Positions 56,601-63,474 of a stretch of 64,000 nucleotides of DNA are shown here, in pieces. The translations under genes were made by a program, and so were the position numbers. Each line of letters begins with the position of its first letter. The stretch's first letter is position 1. The notes beneath the pieces were generated by a model that saw nothing but the letters and a program-made list of their open reading frames with translations, was not told where the DNA came from and ran no database searches. This DNA comes from Streptomyces sp. NBC_01283 (GTDB lineage: Bacteria; Actinomycetota; Actinomycetes; Streptomycetales; Streptomycetaceae): NCBI RefSeq assembly GCF_041435335.1, contig NZ_CP108430.1, positions 124,001 to 188,000 of the forward strand, in the 5' to 3' direction.

Positions 56601-57591
56601 GACTTTCCGCCCTCTCTTTGGTCTTGACGAATGCGGCCCCCGAAAGGACCTGTGCGAATGTGGCGACGACACCGGCCGCCGGGACTTCGCCGGAGATCGC
56701 GCCGCAGGATTGGCCGCAGTACAGCGCCATCTCTTCGATACGACCGCTGGTCGCCTCTGTGGGCACCGCCGAGCTGAAGCGCGGCACCAGGTACGGCTTG
56801 CCCTCGACCACCGTTTTGCCGATGAACTTCGTGGGCTGCTCCGGATCGGCGGTGACGCTCGTGGCGAGCACGCGGTGCCGTCGGCCCGGCCATCCGATCT
56901 CGTACACATCGGTGATCACGGTGTCGGCCTCGTCGGCACCGGTCACCGCCGACTTGAACCGGGCGTGGGCCCGCGATTCGTGGGCGACGACGAAGGCGGT
57001 GCCGAGCAGCACCCCGTCGGCGCCGGCGGCCAGGGCCCGTTCGGCCTCCTCGGGCGAGCCGATCCCGCCCGAGGCGACCAGGCAGGCGTCGGGCACCAGT
57101 GCGCGCAGCGTGCCCACCAGGTCGTCGCGTCGCGACGTGCCAAGGAGGTGACCGCCCGCCTCGGTTCCCTGGACCACCACCACCGCGCCCCGGGCGGCCG
57201 CGTGCATTCCGTCGTCGGCGGTCCCGATCTGGACCACCGTCTGCCGCCCCGCCGCGGCGACCCGGTCCAGGACCGCGTCGTCGGGCATTCCGAAGAAGGA
57301 CAGGTGTACGCGCTGCGGTGTCTCCTCGAGCACCTGCGCCACCTGCCGGTCGAGCTCGGCCGGCCCGACCACCTCCGGGATCAGGTTCACGCCGACCGGC
57401 CGGTCGGTGCCCGTGACCAACCGGTCGAGCATGGCCGACAGCGCGCCGCCGGCCAGTTTGTAGCCGCCCACGCAGCCGGCCGCCCCGGCGTTGGACACCG
57501 CGCAGGCCAGTTCCGTGCCTGCGACGCCGCCCATGCCCGACTGCAGCAGGCTCACCTCCAGGCCGAGCACCCCGGCCGCGGTGGCACGCAT
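56590..57591 (-). CDS. Nitronate monooxygenase-like FMN enzyme
   Basis: 333 residues; ATG 57591 shares a base with the upstream stop (TGATG) and the end overlaps the hydrolase start by 11 bases. TIM-barrel flavoprotein: LLQSGMGGVAGTELACAVSNAGAAG at the start, VVVVQGTEAGGHLLG near 150 with the catalytic His, VASGGIGSPEEAERALAAGADGVLLGTAF for FMN phosphate binding. Known members oxidise alkyl nitronates; others are trans enoyl reductases. Beside an AurF-like N-oxygenase, a nitro or nitronate substrate is plausible but unproved. Confidence 0.85.
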   Translation of the reverse strand: MRATAAGVLGLEVSLLQSGMGGVAGTELACAVSNAGAAGCVGGYKLAGGALSAMLDRLVTGTDRPVGVNLIPEVVGPAELDRQVAQVLEETPQRVHLSFFGMPDDAVLDRVAAAGRQTVVQIGTADDGMHAAARGAVVVVQGTEAGGHLLGTSRRDDLVGTLRALVPDACLVASGGIGSPEEAERALAAGADGVLLGTAFVVAHESRAHARFKSAVTGADEADTVITDVYEIGWPGRRHRVLATSVTADPEQPTKFIGKTVVEGKPYLVPRFSSAVPTEATSGRIEEMALYCGQSCGAISGEVPAAGVVATFAQVLSGAAFVKTKERAESHVG

Positions 57592-58421
57592 CAATTCAGG
57601 CTCTCGACCACGGACGCCGCGGCGTCCGCGCCGCCGAACCGGTCCGTCAGGGCGTGCACCCAGCGCTCCAGGCCGAAGGCCAGGCAGCTCGTGTGCGCGG
57701 TGTCGTCGCCGGCCCTGATGCCGCACCGGTCACCGAAGAAGTTCCGGTGGTAGTTGACGGAGCCGATCGCCAGGCCGCCCACGACGAACTCCTCCTTCAC
57801 CGGGAAGAGCCGCTGCATCTTGGCCTTGCCGCTGTTCTTGTCGAAGAACGGGTCGGTGGCGACCTCGATGCGAAGGTCGAGCCCGAGCTCGCTGCACAGG
57901 GCCACCACGGCTTCCTTCGCACGGATCAGATGGCTCTTGGCCGCCTCCTCCGGTCCGACACAGACGATCTCGCGCATGGAGAAGCCGAGCAGGCGCTGCA
58001 GGCCCTCGTAGTGGTCCTCGTTGCGAAAGCACGTGCCGACCGTGGTGCGCAGTACGCCGTCGGCGGGCAGTACGGACCCGGCCAGGTCTACGTAGATGGA
58101 GTAGCAGGAAGCCGAGGGAAGGGCGAAGGCGGTCGACTCCATCACCTCGGCCGGCATCCGCTCGACCGGTCGCGAGGTGGTGGCCAGCTCGCCGGCCAGG
58201 AGCCCGGGATCGAGCCGGGTCGCGGCGAGACCCAGATGCGGGAAGTTGTCGTAGTAGTCGAAGGTGTCGAGGTCCTGGCACCGCATCAGGAACGGGAACC
58301 GGAACTCGGGAGCCTGCCAGTCTGCGGCCAGGCGCAGGAACACCGCGTCGATGGCCCGCAGCAACCTGAGCTGGCTGCCGTCGAGAACTCCCAGGCCGTT
58401 GTCGGTTGTTGTCGTCAGCAT
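57591..58421 (-). CDS. SerRS-like amino acid:[carrier protein] ligase
   Basis: 276 residues, ATG 58421 overlapping the ACP stop by seven bases. Only the catalytic core of a class II (seryl-type) aminoacyl-tRNA synthetase is present: motif 2 TCFRNEDHYEGLQRLLGF near 130, motif 3 CLAFGLERWVHAL near 252. The tRNA-binding coiled-coil arm of true SerRS is missing. Such stand-alone cores aminoacylate the pantetheine arm of a small carrier protein with an amino acid. The ACP gene directly upstream is its obvious partner. Which amino acid is used (Ser, Gly, Ala or another) cannot be told from sequence. Confidence 0.9.
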   Translation of the reverse strand: MLTTTTDNGLGVLDGSQLRLLRAIDAVFLRLAADWQAPEFRFPFLMRCQDLDTFDYYDNFPHLGLAATRLDPGLLAGELATTSRPVERMPAEVMESTAFALPSASCYSIYVDLAGSVLPADGVLRTTVGTCFRNEDHYEGLQRLLGFSMREIVCVGPEEAAKSHLIRAKEAVVALCSELGLDLRIEVATDPFFDKNSGKAKMQRLFPVKEEFVVGGLAIGSVNYHRNFFGDRCGIRAGDDTAHTSCLAFGLERWVHALTDRFGGADAAASVVESLN

Positions 58422-58660
58422 GCCGCTTCCTTCATGAAGAATCGGGTTTCGAGTGCCTTGAGGGTGCGGAAGTCGTCGAGGTTCAGGTCCTCCGGGTCGA
58501 TCGGTTCACCGGTCAGCTCTTCGAGCAGGAAGATGAACTCGACGAACGCGAGCGAGTCGATGGCGCGGCTGTCGATCAGGTCCAGGTCTTCGGTGAGCGG
58601 CCCGATCTTGGAGTTGCGGCCCTGGATGAATGCGCGGATGGCCTGCATCGGTTCCGACAT
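58415..58660 (-). CDS. Aminoacyl carrier protein (ACP-A)
   Basis: 81 residues, ATG 58660 (an in-frame GTG is one codon earlier), overlapping the oxygenase stop. Carrier-protein fold with Ser in AIDSLAFVEFIFLLEE near residue 37. It is bracketed by, and overlaps, the diiron oxygenase and the SerRS-like ligase genes, so I infer it carries the amino acid on which oxygenase and halogenase act. Confidence 0.88.
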   Translation of the reverse strand: MSEPMQAIRAFIQGRNSKIGPLTEDLDLIDSRAIDSLAFVEFIFLLEELTGEPIDPEDLNLDDFRTLKALETRFFMKEAAC

Positions 58661-59538
58661 CACGCGATCACTTCCCGTCCCACGCCGGCCTTGGTGAGGA
58701 ACTTCCTGGTGCGCTTGAGTACCTGGTCGTGTGCCTCCACCCGGGCGGGGTGCTCCAGGGCCTTGCGCCGCAGGGCCAGCGCGTCCGGGATGCCCGCGTC
58801 GCGGTAGGCGGCCGGGTTGTAGAGGGTGCCGATGCTGTACTGCAGGTAGTTCTCGAGGTACTCGGCGACCAACGGCACCTCGTCCGGGTCCCGCTTGGCC
58901 ACCTGGCCGAGGAGATGGGTGAAGATCATCCGGCCGAACGCGACGTGCCGGCTCTCGTCCTGGTGATGCACCCGGTTGATCTCGCGGGCGATGTGCGGCA
59001 GCGACTGATCCGTGGCCATGCTCGCGTTGAAGTAGTCGACGAGCTCCTCGAATATCAGGATCCGCGCGAACACGATCAGCTCACGGGCCACCGATGAGAG
59101 GTGCTCCACCGAGTCGGCCTTCAGCGTCGGCTGGGCCGGGTAGAGCTTTCCGCCGTAGCGCAGGCAGAACTGCGCGAAGAACCACATGTGCTCGTTCTCT
59201 TCACCGATGAAGTGGTGCAAGAACTCCGAGACGTCCGCGTACGTTCGCTCGTGGATACGCATCACGACTTCACTCATCAGTTCACGGATACCGTGAATAT
59301 TGAGGCTGAAGAAATTGATCGCCTCGTACCGGGTGAGGGCGATCTGCTGTTCCCTGGTGAGTTCGTCCCACATCGGGGTACCGGCGAGCGTGGTCAGCCC
59401 CTCGGACATCCACGGCAGATCCGGCTCGATGGATTCAGGCCAGTCGAACATCGTGTACGGGTTGTAGTAGCCGGTTTCGGCGAGATTCTCCAAACGATCC
59501 AGGTCCAGTACGACCGGTTCTATCTCACGTACCGCCAT
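58660..59538 (-). CDS. AurF-like diiron N-oxygenase
   Basis: 292 residues from ATG 59538 (GGGAGG upstream). Helical ferritin-like protein with the AurF ligand pattern: an upstream Glu (E72, YEAINFF), E114/H117 in IGEENEHMWFF, E164 in LIFEELVDYF, and H191/E195/H198 in VHHQDESRHVAFG. The last six ligands have the same mutual spacing as in AurF. AurF converts an arylamine to nitro; relatives make hydroxylamines, nitroso, nitro or azoxy groups. Here the ACP and ligase overlap the gene, so the likely substrate is a carrier-bound amino acid or its conjugate. Confidence 0.9.
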   Translation of the reverse strand: MAVREIEPVVLDLDRLENLAETGYYNPYTMFDWPESIEPDLPWMSEGLTTLAGTPMWDELTREQQIALTRYEAINFFSLNIHGIRELMSEVVMRIHERTYADVSEFLHHFIGEENEHMWFFAQFCLRYGGKLYPAQPTLKADSVEHLSSVARELIVFARILIFEELVDYFNASMATDQSLPHIAREINRVHHQDESRHVAFGRMIFTHLLGQVAKRDPDEVPLVAEYLENYLQYSIGTLYNPAAYRDAGIPDALALRRKALEHPARVEAHDQVLKRTRKFLTKAGVGREVIA

Positions 59539-59579
59539 TACACTCGTCCTCCCAAACTGAATGGCGCGGGAAATTGATG

Positions 59580-60557
59580 TCAGCGCAGCGAGCGGATGTC
59601 CGCGCGCACGTGCACCGGCATCCGCGATCCGCATTCGTGGGTTGCAAAGGGCGCGTTTCCGGACGCGGTGGACGGGATCACCTTGTTGTAGATCGAGCCG
59701 AGGCACAGCTCCTGGAAGGCCTTGGTGTCCGACGACAGGCGGGCGGCGAGTTGCGCCTTGGCGATGTCCACCGTCTTGAGCACACCGTCGTCGTCCTCGA
59801 CCTCCACGCTGGCGTGCGGGAGGTCGAGCGCGCCGCCGAGGACACCGCAGAACCAGCCGCGTTTCGCCTCGGCCCGGTGGCCGGCCGCACGAAAGCGCTC
59901 GGCCAGCAGCAGGCTCGCCGCGATGCAGCTGGTCGATCCCAGCCTGTGCACCAGCTGGTAGTCGGCCTGCATGGCGACCGGGATCATCTGCCAGCGGTAT
60001 CCGGCCTCGAGGTAGTCGCGGGTGAGGCGCCTCAGTTCGGTGGAGACCAGGGGGGTGCGCACGCCCGTCGTGGTGACGGTGGCCGTGTACTCGGCTGTTC
60101 CCTCGCTCACTCGCGTCGGCGCCACCACATCGGTGACGGCCCCTCCGAACCGGACGGCATCGGGTGCCTCGAAGTGCCAGGGCGCTGCTCCGCCGCACTC
60201 GGCGCAGTCCAACCGGACCTGGAAGTCCCATGACTTGGGGTGCAGCAGGTCCTCGACCGGGCGGCCCGCGAAGCGGAACAGCATCCGAAAGGCGAGCTCA
60301 GGCTGCGTGTTTGACCTACCGGAATACATTCCGAGGTTGTACAGATCGTTCACGTCGAAGTGCCGCACGCCCGACTGCACATCGAACGGCAGACCTGCGG
60401 CGACCAGCGTCTCGATATCACCCGGACCGCACCTCAGCATTTCCTGCGCCGCTGACTCCGGCCGGGTCTTGCTTGAGTACGCGGCAGGAACGAATTCGAT
60501 GGAATCCGCTACTTCTTCCCAGGCGCGAGCATCTATTTTCACGGCTTGAGGTGACAC
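59580..60557 (-). CDS. Transglutaminase-like Cys-His-Asp protein, possible acyl transferase
   Basis: 325 residues from GTG 60557 (AAGGAC upstream). The C-terminal half has a transglutaminase/arylamine-N-acetyltransferase-like core: Cys211 in LGSTSCIAASLLLAERF, His248 in DLPHASVEVED and Asp264 in KTVDIA, in the usual order and spacing. The N-terminal half has a CxxC pair (CAECGG, about 118-121). A Cys acyl transferase next to an aminoacyl-ACP system could move the aminoacyl group onto an amine or hydroxylamine, the step done by VlmA in valanimycin formation. Whether it is a VlmA homologue I cannot test here. It could equally release the PKS chain as an amide. Confidence 0.75.
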   Translation of the reverse strand: MSPQAVKIDARAWEEVADSIEFVPAAYSSKTRPESAAQEMLRCGPGDIETLVAAGLPFDVQSGVRHFDVNDLYNLGMYSGRSNTQPELAFRMLFRFAGRPVEDLLHPKSWDFQVRLDCAECGGAAPWHFEAPDAVRFGGAVTDVVAPTRVSEGTAEYTATVTTTGVRTPLVSTELRRLTRDYLEAGYRWQMIPVAMQADYQLVHRLGSTSCIAASLLLAERFRAAGHRAEAKRGWFCGVLGGALDLPHASVEVEDDDGVLKTVDIAKAQLAARLSSDTKAFQELCLGSIYNKVIPSTASGNAPFATHECGSRMPVHVRADIRSLR

Positions 60558-61014
60558 AGACCGTCCTTTCAAGCAAATACCGAGCCGACTGCCCGGCGCC
60601 GACTGTCCCGAAGTTAGCAGTCGTGGATTGCGATGAGGAACGGTGTTTCCACATGGATGCTCGTGCATTTCCCATGGGTGGCCTGGAGGAATCAAGCCCC
60701 GGTCATTAACAATCTCCCGTGGCGGCGCGGAGCGAAGAACCCGCCCCCGCCCGGCGACGTGCGGTGACCCGTGGCCGGGCGGGCGCCCGCCGCGATCGGG
60801 CCGAAGTGCGGGGCGGTGCCGGGCTGTTCAGCGGCCGGCGGACGCGCGGCGACCGGGGCGGGCCGCGCCCAGCGGCGTGGATGAGCGGCGCGGCGCGGTG
60901 CGTCTGTCGGGCCTCGGCCCGCCTTTGCGGGCCCGGGCGGCCGTTGGCCGTGCTGCCCGGGCCCGCCCGGCGAGCGCCGCTCCGTACTGTGCTGTGCTGT
61001 GCTGTGCTGTGCTG
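60558..61014. other. Gap between the transglutaminase-like gene and the small peptide gene
   Basis: 457 bases. The first 160 are moderately AT-rich and probably hold a promoter for the leftward N-oxidation genes. 60720-60985 is extremely GC-rich without a credible gene. A pentanucleotide repeat ends it. The open frames seen here on the plus strand are antisense or have no ribosome site. Confidence 0.5.
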
Positions 61015-61016
61015 TC
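60986..61016. repeat. CTGTG pentanucleotide tandem repeat
   Basis: Five to six perfect copies of CTGTG in a row, ending at the stop codon of the small peptide gene. Out-of-frame unit length (five) and perfect copies suggest recent slippage and probable length polymorphism. Confidence 0.7.
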
Positions 61017-61143
61017 AGTCCATTCCTCGCACGAGCTGGGGTTCGTCGTTGCTTTCGTCCTCCTCACCAGGCAGCAGCAGTGGGGGCGCGATCAGGGCGT
61101 CGTGGTGCAGCGTGTACACCTCTTGCTCGTCGATCACATCCAT
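61015..61143 (-). CDS. Small acidic 42-residue peptide
   Basis: ATG 61143 is preceded by AGAGGAG at seven bases, a better ribosome site than many genes here have (an ATG six codons earlier is also in frame). The peptide starts MDVIDEQEVYTLHHDAL, has a hydrophobic proline-rich middle (IAPPLLLPG) and an acidic end (EEDESNDEPQLVRGMD). It contains no Cys. It lies 42 bases after the Ser-variant KSIII stop on the same strand. I do not recognise it. Possible roles: small partner protein, peptide precursor, or a chance open frame. The strong ribosome site and operon position argue for translation. Confidence 0.5.
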   Translation of the reverse strand: MDVIDEQEVYTLHHDALIAPPLLLPGEEDESNDEPQLVRGMD

Positions 61144-61185
61144 GCGGTCGCTCCTCTTCATAGGGTTCACGGTTCGCAGGTTCTG

Positions 61186-62067
61186 TCAGGGGAGGCGGAC
61201 CACCTGGGCCGCGAGGCTGAGTTCGGCGCCGAAGCCGACCAGGAGGGCCAACTCGCCCGACAGCGCGGGAAACTCGGCCAGCAGCGTCGCGATGGCCATG
61301 GGGATCGATGCGATCGAGGCGCTGCCCGACAGGCAGGCGTCATGGGCCACCGTCACATCGCGCGCCAGCGACAGGAGGGTTGCCGCCTCCCGGCGTACGC
61401 GTCCGTCAGGATGACGGTGCGAGACGAGCGCGCGGATGTCCTGCGTGCGCAGCCCCGCACGCTTCACCGCCGCCCTTGCCACCTGAGCCGGCGTCGCGCC
61501 CTCACCCCAGGCGGGAGTGCAGATACCGGGCTCGTCGCCGGCCTCCAGGAGGACGGCTCCCCCGCCGGCGGCGCTGTGGAGTCCCGTGGTGCCGGCCGCC
61601 TCGGCGGTGCCCGTGTCGTGCGCGCGCTCGGCGCCGACGACAAGGACACGGTCGTAGGTGCTCGCCGATACCAGGCAGCGCCCCAGTTCCAGTGCCGAGC
61701 AAAACCCCCCGGAGGTGGCATCCACGTCAAGTGCGGCGCGCGGGGTGCCCTCGAGCCGGTCGGCGACGGCATGCGCCAGGTGCTGGCGCTGGTCGCGCTT
61801 GCTCAGCGAGGCAACGAGCACGCAGTCCACGTCGTCGGTGTCGACACCGACGCGGGCAGCCGCGTCGGCGGCCGCGCGGGCGCCCATGGATGCCAGGCTC
61901 TCCTCGGTGCCGGGCGGGGGCCCATCGGTGCCGGCCGCGGGCCGGCGTGCCTGATCGCCTTGGGCGGCGTAGGCACCGCTCAGGGCGGCGGGGACGATCG
62001 CACGGTGGGGGTGGTATCCGGCGACCGACCGGATCTGGGCATGGCGTGATCCCCATCCCACGAACAT
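61186..62067 (-). CDS. KSIII-like protein with Ser at the nucleophile site (KSIII-4)
   Basis: 293 residues from ATG 62067 (GGGGGAGAC upstream). KSIII fold, but shorter, with an N-terminal half that has lost much of the FabH pattern. The nucleophile motif is LDVDATSGGFCSAL: Ser119 for Cys. The His motif is SHRHPDGRV (His kept, HQAN lost) and the Asn motif is SGSASIASIP (Asn to Ser). The C-terminal GFGAELSLAAQVV is preserved. A decarboxylating condensation is unlikely; acyl transfer or a structural role is more likely. First gene of the leftward operon. Confidence 0.85.
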   Translation of the reverse strand: MFVGWGSRHAQIRSVAGYHPHRAIVPAALSGAYAAQGDQARRPAAGTDGPPPGTEESLASMGARAAADAAARVGVDTDDVDCVLVASLSKRDQRQHLAHAVADRLEGTPRAALDVDATSGGFCSALELGRCLVSASTYDRVLVVGAERAHDTGTAEAAGTTGLHSAAGGGAVLLEAGDEPGICTPAWGEGATPAQVARAAVKRAGLRTQDIRALVSHRHPDGRVRREAATLLSLARDVTVAHDACLSGSASIASIPMAIATLLAEFPALSGELALLVGFGAELSLAAQVVRLP

Positions 62068-62370
62068 GTCTCCCCCTAGGGCATGCGAGGTCGTGAGCCG
62101 ACTGTTGCGCGGCCGCTTCGCACGAGGACGCTGCTGACACGCGTCAGGAGTGCGAATCTAGGTTCGCCTCGTGCAGGGGAGCAAGGGTCGCGCACCGGTC
62201 TGCACTGCCCTGCGAGTCACCTTCGAGAGGATGTGGATGCAGACTTCAACGAAAATGAAGTCGCGCTGGGGCAGGAAGAGTGTCGTGCCTGGTGGGGCGT
62301 GGTGCCGCCACGGTGAGTACTCGTGGTGCATGGCCGGCCGTGGTGGTGGACCGGCCGGCCACGGCTGCGC
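62068..62370. other. Gap between KSIII-4 start and SARP2 stop
   Basis: 303 bases. It should hold the promoter of the leftward operon, though I find neither a StrR-type box nor a receptor-like palindrome in it. No gene seen. Confidence 0.45.
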
Positions 62371-63204
62371 TCAGCTGACCGGTGCGGGCGCCGTGCGGCC
62401 GTCGAGCAGTGCGTCCTGCGTGATGTCGGAGGACGCCTTGAGGATCGAGCGCTGCAGCCGTCGCACCGGAGCGCTGGGCTCGAGCCCGAGGTTGCGTACC
62501 AGAGTGCCGCGCAGCCGCTGGTAGACGTTCAGCGCGTCGCCGCCCCGGCCCGAGCGGTACAGCGCGAGCATGAACTGGCTGTGCAGGCTCTCGTGCATGC
62601 TGTGGCGCTCGACCAGGACGGTGAGCTCGGGGAGCAGTTCGCGGTAGCGTCCCAGGCAGAGGTCGGCCTCGATGCGCTGGTCGAGGGCGCACAGGCGGGC
62701 TTCTTCCAGCCTGCGCGTCTCCATGTCGAGGTGGCTTCCCGCGTTCACATCGGCCAGCGCGGGCCCCTGCCACAGGGCGAGCGCGTCGCGCAGGGTGCGT
62801 GCCGCGCCCGCGTAGTCCTCGTTGTCCATGGCCCGGTAGCCCTCGTTGCTCAGGCGCGCGAACTCGCTGTAGTCGCGGGTGCCGCCGCCGGTCTCAAGCC
62901 GGTAGCCGCCCGGCGAAGTGACCAGTAAGTCCTTGCCGGTGCGGCCCTCGGACCGAAGGCCGTCGACGCCGATGAGGGCCTCGCCGATGAGTTCACGCAG
63001 CTGAAGGATGTAGGTCTGCAGCGTGGCTCGCGAGCTGCGCGGCGGCTGCGCGCCCCACAGCTCCTCGGCCAGGGTGCGCGTGGGCACGGCCCGGCCGGCG
63101 TTGAGGGCCAGGAGAGCCAGGACCTGGCGCGGCTTGGGGGCTGTGGGAACTACCTGCATGCCGTTCAGTCGTACGGTAAAACCGCCGAGCACTTCAATGT
63201 CCAT
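62371..63204 (-). CDS. Small SARP-family activator with a TTA codon (SARP2)
   Basis: 277 residues from ATG 63204 (GGGAG upstream). Typical short SARP (ActII-ORF4/RedD size): winged helix DIEVLGGFTVRLNG to about 95 and bacterial activation domain to about 250 (LALWQGPALADV, ALDQRIEADLCLGRY, LHSQFMLALYRSGRGGDALNVYQ). Codon 93 (62928-62926) is TTA, so translation should depend on bldA tRNA. The promoter region has the element shared with the strR-like gene. It probably activates the leftward operon, which begins 300 bases downstream on the same strand and has no StrR-type box. Confidence 0.92.
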   Translation of the reverse strand: MDIEVLGGFTVRLNGMQVVPTAPKPRQVLALLALNAGRAVPTRTLAEELWGAQPPRSSRATLQTYILQLRELIGEALIGVDGLRSEGRTGKDLLVTSPGGYRLETGGGTRDYSEFARLSNEGYRAMDNEDYAGAARTLRDALALWQGPALADVNAGSHLDMETRRLEEARLCALDQRIEADLCLGRYRELLPELTVLVERHSMHESLHSQFMLALYRSGRGGDALNVYQRLRGTLVRNLGLEPSAPVRRLQRSILKASSDITQDALLDGRTAPAPVS

Positions 63205-63287
63205 GTCCGTCTCCCGGTCCGCACAGAGCCTGCACGCGCTGCTTCCTGACGTGCCGCCGGGTGTGGGATCCGACGCAAGGCCCCCGA

Positions 63288-63320
63288 ATACAAACAGCAT
63301 AGTCGGTTTCTTAGTGGGTG
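63288..63320. promoter_or_regulatory. Receptor-like element before SARP2, shared with the strR-like gene
   Basis: ATACAAACAG, four bases, GTCGGTTTCTTAGTGGGT. It matches the reverse complement of the element before the strR-like gene at 22 of about 27 positions. It lies about 85-115 bases before the SARP2 start. Confidence 0.65.
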
Positions 63321-63403
63321 CCAAGGGAGTCTGGAGCGGGGCGCGACGGCGGGAAGGCTGCACCTGGAGGGCCCATCCAGGAAGGCCCAGCTCACAGGGC
63401 ACG

Positions 63404-63455
63404 AAAAAAACCGCCTGACTGGTACTTTCCGGGGGATGGTGCACCAGCCAGGCGG
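63404..63455 (-). terminator. Intrinsic terminator of the right-end TetR gene
   Basis: CCGCCTG-A-CTGGT (63411-63423) pairs with ACCAG-C-CAGGCGG (63443-63455). On the minus strand the hairpin is followed by seven T. It begins about 20 bases past the stop of the TetR gene. Confidence 0.85.
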
Positions 63456-63474
63456 CGTACAGGTGGCGGAGGTG

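Larger units (their letters stand above)
63205..63474. other. Promoter region of SARP2 with terminator of the TetR gene
   Basis: 270 bases. It contains the shared receptor-like element and an intrinsic terminator, listed separately, and nothing else that I can identify. Confidence 0.55.

Noticed and set aside
57591..58421. A true seryl-tRNA synthetase
   Set aside because: It lacks the tRNA-binding arm and is far too short; overlap with an ACP gene supports carrier-protein aminoacylation.
60643..62049. Plus-strand open frame of 468 codons at the right end
   Set aside because: It is antisense to KSIII-4 and the small peptide gene, Arg/Gly-rich, and has no motif.
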